Shown here piece by piece: positions 1 through 9,381 of a DNA stretch of 64,000 bases. A program made the translations under genes and the position numbers. This stretch comes from Prosthecobacter sp. (GTDB lineage Bacteria; Verrucomicrobiota; Verrucomicrobiia; Verrucomicrobiales; Verrucomicrobiaceae): the NCBI GenBank assembly GCA_019186985.1, contig JABARQ010000042.1:28868-92867 (forward strand), written 5' to 3'. Numbering within the stretch: position 1 is the first letter of the stretch; every line of letters starts with the position of its first letter. The notes below the pieces were generated by a model. It searched no databases. It was not told the origin of the DNA and saw only the letters and a list, made by a program, of their open reading frames with translations.

Positions 1-244
1 CGGAACGGTACTGGGACAGGGCCGTTTCACGATCACCGGAAGCAAAGAGCTCATCCCCCTTTTCCATGGCCTTCTGAGCATCTTGAATGCGGGCCAGTCG
101 ACGGGCAATCTCACGCTCGGCAATGCCGGGCACGCTGTTATTGTGTCCACCGCTCTGTGCCTGGGCGGGGAGGCTTGACAGCGGGATGGCGGCCGAGATC
201 AACAGGGCGAGTTGCTTTCTTTTCATTCGGGAGGGGGAGGTCAT
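1..244 (-). CDS. Amuc_1098-like pilus-associated secretin-type protein, N-terminus only (partial)
   Basis: Only the first ~81 codons are in the window; the gene runs off the left edge. Reading from an ATG at 244 (alternative ATG at 226) gives a positively charged start (MKRKQ), a hydrophobic stretch and an Ala-rich cleavage region ending in PAQAQ, a plausible signal peptide. A charged helical segment follows (EREIARRLARIQDAQKAMEKGDELF...) that resembles the start of a TPR-like repeat. In Akkermansia the gene at this position of the Amuc_1098-1102 cluster encodes a secretin (PilQ/GspD-like) with N-terminal repeats, and the four preceding genes here match that cluster in order. The secretin call therefore rests on synteny, because the secretin domain itself lies outside the window. 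Confidence 0.6.
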   Translation of the reverse strand, partial: MTSPSRMKRKQLALLISAAIPLSSLPAQAQSGGHNNSVPGIAEREIARRLARIQDAQKAMEKGDELFASGDRETALSQYRS

Positions 245-334
245 GGGCGCTTGGGAAAAGGAAATTTGACGATAAGCTGGTTTTTTTAGCAAGGCGTGGA
301 CGCTTTTGGCGAGATGTTTTTTCTGTTTTTTGAC

Positions 335-1306
335 TCAACCTTTCTTGATGGTGATCGACTCACCGCTCGGATTCTTGCCGTCGACGGGCACGATGACGGC
401 CTGGGACTCCTCAATGCCGAGGACCTTGAAGGTCACCCCAAGTCCCGGAATCTGGAAGGTCTCGCCTTCACGCACCTTGCGGATTTCCGGTGTTCCGATG
501 CGAAACTCGAACTCTGCCTCATAGTCGGCAAGGTTGGTCTCCTGCCCCTTGATGAGCACGAACTCCTTGTTGGTGGAGATGTCCACGCACTTGAGCTCGG
601 AGACATCCGTCTCCAAGCCCGTTGTCGGGCTCTTTTCAAGCTTCTGGGTGAAGGTCAGGGCCTTGAACCTGGCCGCCGCGTTTTTATCGAAGCCAAACTC
701 GTCACCCGGGGAGACGAACTTGCTGGCCCTGGGTTCAGGTGCGATGCGCTGCACCTGATAAGGCGGCGAGCTGCTGTTCAGCTTGATCTTGTAGTCGTGC
801 GTGATGCGCTGCTTCAGGAAGAGCTTCTGAGTCACCGGCGGATGAGAGTGCTCGTCACGGGGATTGGTCTTGGCGGTGAACTCCTCCTCATTCGAGAACC
901 CGTCGTTGTCAGGGTCCAGTGAACCGACGTTGGGAGATTCGATGTTCGGGATGTCATTCTTGACCAGGAATTCATTGGTCATGGGCGGACGCAGGGCCGG
1001 CTCCGGAACCTGCAGGTCAAACAGCTGGTCGCCCTTTTGAAGGAGCAGGATCGACTTGTTCAGAGGCACCGGCTTGCCGTTGATGACCGGGGAGACCCAG
1101 TTCACCTTTTCCATGAGCCGTGCCAGCACGCTCTTGACGCGTTCCGTCGGGGGGGGATTCAGGTTGTTGGGTGATGATGCCTGCTTGATCGCGAGCCTTT
1201 CCGAGAGCCCCTGGCTGTCCAGGATGGTGAAGGTCACAACGCCCGCCGCAAGCAGGGCGGCGATGATGAGCAGAACCTTTTCGTAATTACCGTTCTTCTT
1301 CTGCAT
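335..1306 (-). CDS. Amuc_1099-like membrane-anchored pilus-associated protein
   Basis: A 323-residue protein with one membrane anchor near the N-terminus (about residues 11-29, VLLIIAALLAAGVVTFTIL) and a large, presumably periplasmic, remainder. Residues 131-141 (DPDNDGFSNEE) form a DxDxDGxxxxE calcium-binding loop of the thrombospondin type-3 kind. No catalytic motif is visible. It lies 27 bases downstream of the Amuc_1100-like gene and upstream of the Amuc_1098-like gene, the position Amuc_1099 holds in Akkermansia. The assignment is from order, size and topology. A role in assembling or anchoring a type IV pilus-like fibre is inferred. Confidence 0.6.
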   Translation of the reverse strand: MQKKNGNYEKVLLIIAALLAAGVVTFTILDSQGLSERLAIKQASSPNNLNPPPTERVKSVLARLMEKVNWVSPVINGKPVPLNKSILLLQKGDQLFDLQVPEPALRPPMTNEFLVKNDIPNIESPNVGSLDPDNDGFSNEEEFTAKTNPRDEHSHPPVTQKLFLKQRITHDYKIKLNSSSPPYQVQRIAPEPRASKFVSPGDEFGFDKNAAARFKALTFTQKLEKSPTTGLETDVSELKCVDISTNKEFVLIKGQETNLADYEAEFEFRIGTPEIRKVREGETFQIPGLGVTFKVLGIEESQAVIVPVDGKNPSGESITIKKG

Positions 1307-1333
1307 GGAATCTTGATTGTGAGGGGGGTGTTC

Positions 1334-2341
1334 TCAGCGAGAAGCAGCCGCAGAGGCCTGGGGGTTGAGGAATTTGACCAAGTCGATCTCGATGAACGCG
1401 CGAAGCGTCTCGCGACCAAGGACGACATGCGAATCAGGTGCGGCGGGCTGGGCGCCCGGGGCGGCGGGCTTGGCCTCAGCCGCAGCTGGCTGGGCGCCTT
1501 CGGCAGGAGCGGCGGCGGAAGGATCAAGCGAGGCATCCAGAGATGCCCCGGAAGCCACGCGGGGAGGGCCGACCTGCGCCTCGTTTTCAATGCGCACGAG
1601 CCTTGCAACGGTGAAGAAAGGCATCTCGGAAGGACTGGCCAGTGAGCTGAGCAGGGTCTGAAGGGCTCCCTGGTCGGCACGCACAACAACGCGGACCTGA
1701 CGTCGCTCGGTGATGTTGATGGCGGCAGGAGCTGCCTGACCAGGACCTTTGGCAGCCCCCTTGGCCTTGGCTTTCGAAGCCTGGCGCTGCGGCTTGTCCG
1801 CCTCGTTTTTCTCCGAGGCGAGCAGCGAACGTTCGAGCTGGTCAACCGACTTGACGCCGCTCTTGAGCAGCAGCCTGGTGATCTCCTCGATGGAGTCCAG
1901 ATAGGTCGAGAGTTCGGCAGCCACCTGGTCAGACTTGGGGAGTTCGCTGGTGTACTGGTCGAAGGCCAGGTTGAACTCAGCGGGCAGGCGGCCTCCGCCG
2001 GCCTTCTTGATCTCAGCAATGCGGGCCTTCAGCTTGGCCTGGAAATCCGTGTTGGAGGTGGGCTTGTCCTCAGGCTGAAGCTTGTAAAGCACCAGGGAGA
2101 GCTTTCCGACCTCACCCGTGTAATCCTGCACCAGCTTCTGCTTTTGCGCCAGGTTCTCCGGCGTTGGAGCGAGCGAAGCGCCCTTGAGCCTCGCCAGGGA
2201 GGCGTTTGCCATGTCAAACTCTTCCTGGGCGCCGGAGGCGCCGGACCAGGCGTTGAAAAGCATCACTCCAAGTCCGACCACCCCGGCCCCAGTGAGACCA
2301 AGAATGGCGGCAGGCACTTTGTTGTCTTGAATCCAGCTCAT
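1334..2341 (-). CDS. Amuc_1100-like pilus-associated membrane protein
   Basis: A 335-residue protein starting MSWIQDNKVPA, very like the start of Akkermansia Amuc_1100 (MSNWITDNKPA). One membrane segment follows (about residues 10-30), then a long coiled periplasmic region with similar motifs, such as the FNLAFDQYTSELP stretch and a Pro/Ala-rich stretch, and the ending ALRAFIEIDLVKFLNPQ. In Akkermansia this is the abundant outer-membrane/pilus-associated protein studied for host immune signalling; its fold resembles PilO/PilN-type assembly proteins. The start ATG shares one base with the stop codon of the PilM-like gene (TGATG), so the two are probably translationally coupled. Confidence 0.75.
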   Translation of the reverse strand: MSWIQDNKVPAAILGLTGAGVVGLGVMLFNAWSGASGAQEEFDMANASLARLKGASLAPTPENLAQKQKLVQDYTGEVGKLSLVLYKLQPEDKPTSNTDFQAKLKARIAEIKKAGGGRLPAEFNLAFDQYTSELPKSDQVAAELSTYLDSIEEITRLLLKSGVKSVDQLERSLLASEKNEADKPQRQASKAKAKGAAKGPGQAAPAAINITERRQVRVVVRADQGALQTLLSSLASPSEMPFFTVARLVRIENEAQVGPPRVASGASLDASLDPSAAAPAEGAQPAAAEAKPAAPGAQPAAPDSHVVLGRETLRAFIEIDLVKFLNPQASAAASR

Positions 2342-4074
2342 CAGTCTTTGAAGTTCATTGTCTGCTTGAGGGGCAGCTCGATTTTAAAAGTGTAGGCATA
2401 ACGGTCTTCCTCGACGCCGCTCTGCGCGCTGACATATTCGGCCCGCTTGGCCTCGAAGTCGGCAACATCAAACCAGGGAAGCTTGGCCAGTGCGGCGGCG
2501 TAGCGGTAGACCACCTGCTCGCCTTCGTCATTCTTCCTGTAGAGTCCCTGCAGGCGAAGGCTGTAGGCGGGCGCGGCACCGGCGGCGGTTTCCTCCTTCT
2601 TGGATCCACCCTCCCCCTGCCCGACAAGCTGGGGGGTGATGGAAGCCTTGTCCTTCAGGGGCTCGACCAGCGTCAGCCAGATCAAGTCATTGTCGAACTT
2701 GGCGTTCAGATCCGTGAGCAGCCTGACCCAGTAGGAGCGCTCGGCGACCGCCTGCTCAAGCTGCTGGCTCAGGGCTGCATACTGGCCCTGCTGGGCGTCC
2801 AGGGCGGCGATCTTGTCACCGAGGCCCTTCAGACGGGCGTTTTCAGCCACCATTCCACCGAGTTTTTCGCGGATGACACGTTCGCTGTTCTGGTAATAGA
2901 CAACGCCGGTGCCGAGGGCAGCCCAGAAAAGCAGCATGCCGAGGATCAAGGCCGGCGTTCTGCGTGCGGCGTCCCGGGCGTTGGCGACGGCTGTAGGCAC
3001 CAGTTCAACTTCGGAAGGACAGCCGCCTGAGGACCTGAGGGCAAGGCCGACGAGTTCGCCCAGGAAAGGTGCGTCTGCGGCGGCCACATCCTGCTTGACC
3101 GCACGGTCAAGCTGAACACCGCGAAGAGGGTTGAACACCTCAACAGGAAGCTTGAGCTTCTCATTGAGGAAGGAAATCATGTTGCCAAGCAGCGCGCCAC
3201 CTCCGGTGATGAACACGCGCCTGGGCTGGGCGCCCCCCTGCTGGCTGCGGTAGAAGGTGATGGTGCGCATGACCTGCGTGTGCAGGTTCGACGCCGCATT
3301 TCGGATCACCTTGGAAAGCGCCGCGATCTCAGGATCTTCATGCTCCTGAACCGCACCTCCGGGCGCAATGAAGCCCCGGTTGATCTTCTGGGTTTCTGCT
3401 TCGGCAAATCCAATGCCAAACTCCTTGGAGACGGCGGAGGTGATGGATGCGCCTCCCACGAGGAAGTTGCGGATGAAGAAGCGGCCGGGTTCCACAAAAA
3501 CCATGTTGGTGGACCTGGCGCCAAGGTCGATCAGCACCGCAGGCTCGTCGACATCAGGGTAGCTGTAGCGGAAGGCGTTGTAGAGAGCCAGGGGGGCGAC
3601 ATCCACGCCGGAGGTGGCCAGCCGGGATTCAACGACCTGGTCATTGATCTCGTTGAGTGCGTCCGACTTCATCGCGACCAGCACGACTTCGGTCTCGACT
3701 CCCCCCTCGGAGGAGAACTCGTAATCCCAGACCACTTCATTGATTGGGAAGGGCACGTTCTGGCGGGCTTCGAACTCGACGATCTGCGCCACCCGGTCAT
3801 CCTGCACGGGGGGCAGCTTCACAAAACGATTGAAGACGGTGTGCCCGGCGACGGCATACCAGACGGCGGAACCCTTGATCTTCAGGCGGCTGGCGAGCTC
3901 CTGAAGTCCGATTTTGAGCTGAGGAATCCGGGTGGCGTCCACCGTGGGATCTCCCGGCATGTCGACGAACTCGTAACGTTTGAGGACAAGATCCCCTCCG
4001 GACTTGGAGAAAATGGCCCCGGAAAGACGCTGGGAACCCAGGTTCAGGACCGCGATGATTTTGCTGTCTGCCAT
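2341..4074 (-). CDS. pilM: PilM-like actin-fold ATPase fused to a PilN-like membrane domain (Amuc_1101-like)
   Basis: A 577-residue protein. Residues 1 to ~350 form an actin/FtsA-like ATPase typical of PilM: start IIAVLNLGSQ, phosphate-loop-like VLIDLGARSTNMV, and adenosine motif FITGGGALLGN. A single membrane span at about residues 372-392 (LILGMLLFWAALGTGVVYY) is followed by a coiled coil and a PilN-like periplasmic domain. PilM normally sits inside the cytoplasm and recruits PilN; here both roles seem to be in one chain, as in the Akkermansia homologue. It follows the Amuc_1102-like gene by 66 bases and overlaps the next gene by one base, so it belongs to the same operon. Confidence 0.8.
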   Translation of the reverse strand: MADSKIIAVLNLGSQRLSGAIFSKSGGDLVLKRYEFVDMPGDPTVDATRIPQLKIGLQELASRLKIKGSAVWYAVAGHTVFNRFVKLPPVQDDRVAQIVEFEARQNVPFPINEVVWDYEFSSEGGVETEVVLVAMKSDALNEINDQVVESRLATSGVDVAPLALYNAFRYSYPDVDEPAVLIDLGARSTNMVFVEPGRFFIRNFLVGGASITSAVSKEFGIGFAEAETQKINRGFIAPGGAVQEHEDPEIAALSKVIRNAASNLHTQVMRTITFYRSQQGGAQPRRVFITGGGALLGNMISFLNEKLKLPVEVFNPLRGVQLDRAVKQDVAAADAPFLGELVGLALRSSGGCPSEVELVPTAVANARDAARRTPALILGMLLFWAALGTGVVYYQNSERVIREKLGGMVAENARLKGLGDKIAALDAQQGQYAALSQQLEQAVAERSYWVRLLTDLNAKFDNDLIWLTLVEPLKDKASITPQLVGQGEGGSKKEETAAGAAPAYSLRLQGLYRKNDEGEQVVYRYAAALAKLPWFDVADFEAKRAEYVSAQSGVEEDRYAYTFKIELPLKQTMNFKD

Positions 4075-4140
4075 GCTAGGAAAATGAATTCAGGCCAGTT
4101 GAGCCGGAGCTTGTGCTCCAGGCTGGGTGTGACTGTCAGT

Positions 4141-4752
4141 TTACTTGTTCTTCACGCCGACATCATAGTCGCCCCACAGGATGGCGAAGGGGGTGTCCTT
4201 TTTGGGCAGCATGGTGTTGTCGTTGATGGCCAGGCCGTCCGCCTTCTCCCACCAGGGCCCCTTGATGCTGCCGTCACCGGCGACACGCTGGCCTTCCACA
4301 ATGACTTCCACGCCCCAGCCGGTGACGTCCGAAGGCTGGAAGGTGTCCTTTTCGAGGATGCGGCGAAGCATGGCCGGGGAGACATAGGCCAGGGCATGGC
4401 AGCGCTCCGAGGCCGGGATGTCAACATACTCGATGGCACCCTTGATCACCTGACGGCGGCCATCCTTGGTCGTGGTGCTCATGGCCAGGTAGTAGTTCAC
4501 CGTCATTGAGGAAAGGCTGCCGTTGCGGCCGCCGGCGGTCGTTGGAAGCTTGATGTCAAACTCCATGTCGATTTCAAGCCAGTCCTTCGGGCGCCAGTTC
4601 CTGGAGGGCACGTTGGAAGCCTGGAACTGGGGTGTCTGGACATTGGCGAACTTCAGCGGCTTGATGTCCACCTTGACGGCAGGGGCCGTCTGGGCCTGCA
4701 GGCCACTGGCGGCCAGTGCCAGGACGGCAAAAGCGAGATGAAAGGATTTCAT
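4141..4752 (-). CDS. Amuc_1102-like secreted protein
   Basis: A 203-residue exported protein. The start MKSFHLAFAVLALAASGLQAQ (ATG at 4752) is a clear signal peptide; the open frame extends further upstream but that part looks non-coding. The mature protein carries VKVDIKPLKFANVQTPQF and NWRPKDWLEIDMEFDIKL, matching my memory of Akkermansia Amuc_1102 (VSVDPLKFNNVQTPQ..., KWRPKDWLE), a secreted protein with an immunoglobulin-like fold linked to pilus components. It is the first gene of the minus-strand pilus cluster and so may be the most strongly expressed. Confidence 0.7.
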   Translation of the reverse strand: MKSFHLAFAVLALAASGLQAQTAPAVKVDIKPLKFANVQTPQFQASNVPSRNWRPKDWLEIDMEFDIKLPTTAGGRNGSLSSMTVNYYLAMSTTTKDGRRQVIKGAIEYVDIPASERCHALAYVSPAMLRRILEKDTFQPSDVTGWGVEVIVEGQRVAGDGSIKGPWWEKADGLAINDNTMLPKKDTPFAILWGDYDVGVKNK

Positions 4753-4826
4753 GTGGAGTCGGGGGGTGGTCACAGACTTGCGCACGGTAGGTCGGTTACA
4801 CGGGCGGGGGTCGCGTGAATTAATTC

Positions 4827-4856
4827 TTTTTATTCGCAAACTGCGCCGGTCATCAA
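4827..4856 (-). promoter_or_regulatory. Candidate sigma-70 promoter of the pilus cluster
   Basis: On the minus strand TTGATG (4856-4851) and TAAAAA (4832-4827) are separated by 18 bases in an AT-rich patch about 75 bases before the ATG of the Amuc_1102-like gene. It is the only AT-rich stretch in this intergenic space. Its -35 overlaps the last codons of the upstream sugar-nucleotide gene. This is a sequence match only. Confidence 0.3.
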
Positions 4857-5806
4857 GACTTGATTGCAAGAAACTCACGAAAATAGGCGATCGTGCGCGT
4901 GATGCCCTCCTCGAAGTCAACCTTCGGCTCCCAGCCAAGGAGCTTCCTGGCCAGCGTGATGTCAGGCTGGCGGACCTTGGGATCGTCGGTCGGCAGCTCC
5001 TTGTGGATGACGGGCAGGTCCACGCCGGTGTGCTTCAGGATGGCCATGGCAAATTCCAGCACGGTCATTTCACGGGGGTTTCCGATGTTCACCGGCTCAT
5101 GATAGCCGGACTGGGACAGGCGGTAGATGCCGTCGATCAGGTCGGAGACGTAGCAGAAGCTGCGGGTCTGCGATCCGTCGCCAAACACGGTCAGCGGCCT
5201 GCCCTGGAGAGCCTGGCCGATGAAGGCCGGCACCACCCTGCCGTCCTCCAGGCGCATGCGCGGCCCGTAGGTGTTGAAGATGCGGACGATCTTGGTGTCC
5301 ACCCCATGCGCCCGGTGATAGGCCATGGTCATCGCCTCCGCAAAGCGCTTGGCTTCGTCATAGCAGCCACGCGGGCCGATGGGGTTGACGTTGCCCCAGT
5401 AGGTCTCCTTTTGCGGATGTTCCAGGGGATCGCCATAGCACTCGCTCGTCGAGGCGATCAAAAAGGTGGCCCCCTTCTCCTTGGCCAGTCCCAGTGCGTT
5501 GTGCGTGCCGAGCGAGCTGACCTTCAACGTCTGGATGGGGATCTGGAGGTAGTCGATCGGCGATGCCGGCGAAGCGAAATGAAAGATCAGGTCCACCTTG
5601 CCCGGCAGGAAGATGAACTTCGTGACATCGTGCTTGATGAAGTCATAATCGGGGTTGCCGGCCAGATGCTCGATGTTCCGGACGTTCCCCGTGATCAGGT
5701 TGTCCATCCCGATCACCCTGTAGCCCTCGGCAAGCAGGCGGTCGGTGAGGTGGGATCCCAGGAAGCCGGCGGCTCCGGTGACAACGGCGGTTTTTTTGGC
5801 TGACAT
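4853..5806 (-). CDS. uxs: UDP-glucuronate decarboxylase (UDP-xylose synthase), extended SDR
   Basis: A 317-residue NAD-dependent enzyme converting UDP-glucuronate to UDP-xylose for surface polysaccharide. It has the Rossmann motif GAAGFLG at residues 11-17, the active-site TSE at 120-122, and the catalytic Tyr149 and Lys153 in GCYDEAK. The UXS-typical features [16 protein letters not shown] and GDGSQTRSF are present. The start at 5806 ([11 protein letters not shown]) places the glycine motif at the usual distance from the N-terminus; an upstream TTG at 5860 would add 18 unlikely residues. The UDP-glucose dehydrogenase that makes its substrate is encoded separately at 24913-26229. Confidence 0.9.
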   Translation of the reverse strand: MSAKKTAVVTGAAGFLGSHLTDRLLAEGYRVIGMDNLITGNVRNIEHLAGNPDYDFIKHDVTKFIFLPGKVDLIFHFASPASPIDYLQIPIQTLKVSSLGTHNALGLAKEKGATFLIASTSECYGDPLEHPQKETYWGNVNPIGPRGCYDEAKRFAEAMTMAYHRAHGVDTKIVRIFNTYGPRMRLEDGRVVPAFIGQALQGRPLTVFGDGSQTRSFCYVSDLIDGIYRLSQSGYHEPVNIGNPREMTVLEFAMAILKHTGVDLPVIHKELPTDDPKVRQPDITLARKLLGWEPKVDFEEGITRTIAYFREFLAIKS

Positions 5807-5867
5807 GGACAGGGGGAAAACGAAGGGCCGCGAGTCTGTGGCTTTTCCAGTAAAGCGCAAGCAGGGA

Positions 5868-6896
5868 CTACTCTGACAACCTCAGCAGGCCCTGCCACAC
5901 TTCCGGCGACCTTTTTCCCGGCCTGGCCTCCCCACCCGGGATGACCACCCTGCCCCGCCACTCAACAGCGGGCGTGGTGACTCGCGAAAACGGCACCTCG
6001 CCGGCCGAACTCCACCGGTTGTTTGCCGGATCGTAGGCCAGGATCCTTCTGGGGAAGCCGGGATGCTTGTCCCTGGGCTCAAAGCTGACGAGCGCCCCAT
6101 CATCACCGCCAATCAGGAAAAGCTTGCCATCGCGGCCAGGCAGCGGTCCAGGCGCAGCCACGGCCGCATGAGCCAGCCCAGCGACCTGCCGCCATCCCTC
6201 CGCAGGACTGAAGCACCAGCCATCCTTCAGCCACCCACGTTCCGCCTTGCCATCCGCGCCGGGCTTGAGCGAGGCCCCGCTGAACAGGTAAACCCTGCCC
6301 TTCGCCGCTGCCATGGAGGCCAGGATGCGGGCCGGCCCCGGACAAGGTTCGAGTTCCTTCCACCCTGCTTCCAACTGCGACAAGTCGAGCGCCCAGAAGG
6401 TCCCCAGGGCGGCCGTGTCCGCAGGCCGCTCGATGCCGCCGACCACATAAATGATGCCGCCAGACTCCACCCCGGCCATGAAGGCGCAGGGCCGGGGCAG
6501 GTCAGCAAGCCTGTCAAAACGGGCCTCACCACCCTCCAGGCGCAGCCTCCAGACCGACCGGAAATGTTCCTGGGCGTCTCCGCCTCCGATCAGCAGCAGC
6601 CCTTCCCGTGTGCTCAGGCTCACTCCATAACCGTTCGGCCTCGGAAGCCGTCCGGCCTTTTCCCAGCGCCCGGCTGGATCGTGCAGCACATGGACATCGT
6701 CATACCAACGCTTGACGCCTCCCTCCCAGGGCATCTTGTCCGGGAAATTGGTCCCGCCGGCCACGATCAGTGCGTCGGCACTGACACCGGCAAAGGCCCC
6801 GGCAACCCCCTCCTTGTCCGGCAGAGGCTCCAGACGTGTCCACTGTCCCTGCGCCGAGGCGGACAACAGGCTGAAAATCAGGATTCGTGCAAACAT
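5868..6896 (-). CDS. Exported kelch-repeat protein, NanM/cyclically permuted mutarotase-like
   Basis: A 342-residue protein with a signal peptide ([14 protein letters not shown]) followed by about six kelch-type blades. The repeated signatures include [48 protein letters not shown] and VVIPGGE, each followed by Trp-containing strands. The opening [20 protein letters not shown] with the GGTNFPDK motif closely resembles N-acetylneuraminate epimerase (NanM) and the related permuted mutarotases. A sugar epimerase role is likely but its substrate cannot be read from the sequence. Its start faces the divergent haem-protein gene, and the two start codons are 68 bases apart. Confidence 0.65.
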   Translation of the reverse strand: MFARILIFSLLSASAQGQWTRLEPLPDKEGVAGAFAGVSADALIVAGGTNFPDKMPWEGGVKRWYDDVHVLHDPAGRWEKAGRLPRPNGYGVSLSTREGLLLIGGGDAQEHFRSVWRLRLEGGEARFDRLADLPRPCAFMAGVESGGIIYVVGGIERPADTAALGTFWALDLSQLEAGWKELEPCPGPARILASMAAAKGRVYLFSGASLKPGADGKAERGWLKDGWCFSPAEGWRQVAGLAHAAVAAPGPLPGRDGKLFLIGGDDGALVSFEPRDKHPGFPRRILAYDPANNRWSSAGEVPFSRVTTPAVEWRGRVVIPGGEARPGKRSPEVWQGLLRLSE

Positions 6897-6964
6897 GCAT
6901 CAGCCTACTTTCAGGTCTCCGCTCAAAACAATCGCAAATGCAGTCGCGGCTGAATCGTACTGAC

Positions 6965-8245
6965 ATGACGATGCCCCATCCACGGATCACCGCCATCCTC
7001 ACGTTTTCCCTGGCCGGAAGCCTTCACCTTCAAGGTGCCGGGCCGGAGGTGAAGGAGACGGCGTTTGAGTTCCGCAAGCCACCCCACAACTACCTCACCC
7101 ACGAGGCCCGGGACCGCTTTGCCGGACTGCTCAAGAAGCTGAACTCCGGCGAGGTCAGGCTCGACACTGCGGATGACAAGGCCTTCCTGGCCAGCCTGCT
7201 CTCAGCCCTCGACGTGCCCGTCAGCTCCCAGATCCTCGTCTTTTCCGCCAGCTCCCTGCAGAGCGAGATCATCAATCCGCGCAATCCGCGCGCCCTCTAC
7301 TTCAATGAGGACACCTATGTCGGCTTCGTGCCGGGCGGCAAGGTTGAGGTCATCAGCATGGACCCCACCCATGCCGCCATCTTTTACATCTTCGACCGGC
7401 TCCGCCCAGGTGGGGGGCTGCCAGCCATCGCGCGTTCCGACAAATGCTTCAACTGCCACGCCGGCAACGCCACGCGCCGAGTCCCCGGGCTGATTGCCGA
7501 ATCCCTCCTGCCCATGGCCAGCGGCGCCAGCCTGGAAACCTACCGCCGCGACGAACAGGGACATCACATCCCGCTCGACCAGCGCTTCGGCGGCTGGCAC
7601 CTCACCGGCGGACATCACCTGACCTCGACGCACGCCAACCTGATGGGCGTCGCGACCACCGCCGGCCAGTTTGACAAGGTGCCCGCCGAGCCTGGGCAGA
7701 TGTGGGACATCAACCGCCACCTCCTGCCCACCAGTGACATCCTGCCCAACCTGCTTCACGAACATCAGCTGGGCTTCGAAAACCGGGTCTTCCACGCCGC
7801 TTATGTCATGCGCCAGCTCCTGGCCGACGGCCGCGGCACCCTGCCCTTCTCCGCCAAGGCCGAGTTTGAAAAAATCGCCGACGAACTGGCCCGCTACATC
7901 CTGTTCACCGACGAAGCTGCGCTTCCCAGGGCTGGCATCGAAGGCGATCCAGCCTTCATGAAGGACTTTGCACGCAACCGAAAGCCCGCCCGCAGCGGGC
8001 TCGCCCTGAAGGATCTCGACCTCAAAAGCCGCCTGTTCAAGCACCGTGCCAGCTACATGCTCTACACCGAGTCCTGGCAGAAGCTGCCCGCCATGCTCAG
8101 GGAACGCGTCTACTACAAGATGGCGGAAGGGCTGCGCGAACAAAACCCAGCCCCGGTCGGCGCCCACATTCCCGTCCAGGAAAAGCTCGCCATCCGCAGC
8201 ATCCTCAAGGAAACCCTGCCCGGCCTGCCCTCGTGGTGGAGGTGA
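6965..8245 (+). CDS. Exported single-haem c-type cytochrome-like protein of unknown function
   Basis: A 426-residue protein starting at the ATG at 6965 with a signal peptide (ITAILTFSLAGSLHLQGAG). It contains one haem-attachment motif CFNCH (Cys161, Cys164, His165), set in the middle of the protein in a non-classical cytochrome context (ARSDKCFNCHAGNATRRVPG). Histidine-rich stretches (GWHLTGGHHLTSTHANLMG) could supply axial or metal ligands. Similar proteins occur in Verrucomicrobiota and Planctomycetota as uncharacterised cytochrome c-type proteins. I do not recognise a named family. It ends 18 bases before the convergent rlmN stop. Confidence 0.6.
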   Translation: MTMPHPRITAILTFSLAGSLHLQGAGPEVKETAFEFRKPPHNYLTHEARDRFAGLLKKLNSGEVRLDTADDKAFLASLLSALDVPVSSQILVFSASSLQSEIINPRNPRALYFNEDTYVGFVPGGKVEVISMDPTHAAIFYIFDRLRPGGGLPAIARSDKCFNCHAGNATRRVPGLIAESLLPMASGASLETYRRDEQGHHIPLDQRFGGWHLTGGHHLTSTHANLMGVATTAGQFDKVPAEPGQMWDINRHLLPTSDILPNLLHEHQLGFENRVFHAAYVMRQLLADGRGTLPFSAKAEFEKIADELARYILFTDEAALPRAGIEGDPAFMKDFARNRKPARSGLALKDLDLKSRLFKHRASYMLYTESWQKLPAMLRERVYYKMAEGLREQNPAPVGAHIPVQEKLAIRSILKETLPGLPSWWR

Positions 8246-8263
8246 TCATTCAGCGCCCCAGGA

Positions 8264-9349
<1,086 letters not shown>

Positions 9350-9381
9350 GGAGGCTCAACGGCGGCGGGTCAGCGGACGCA

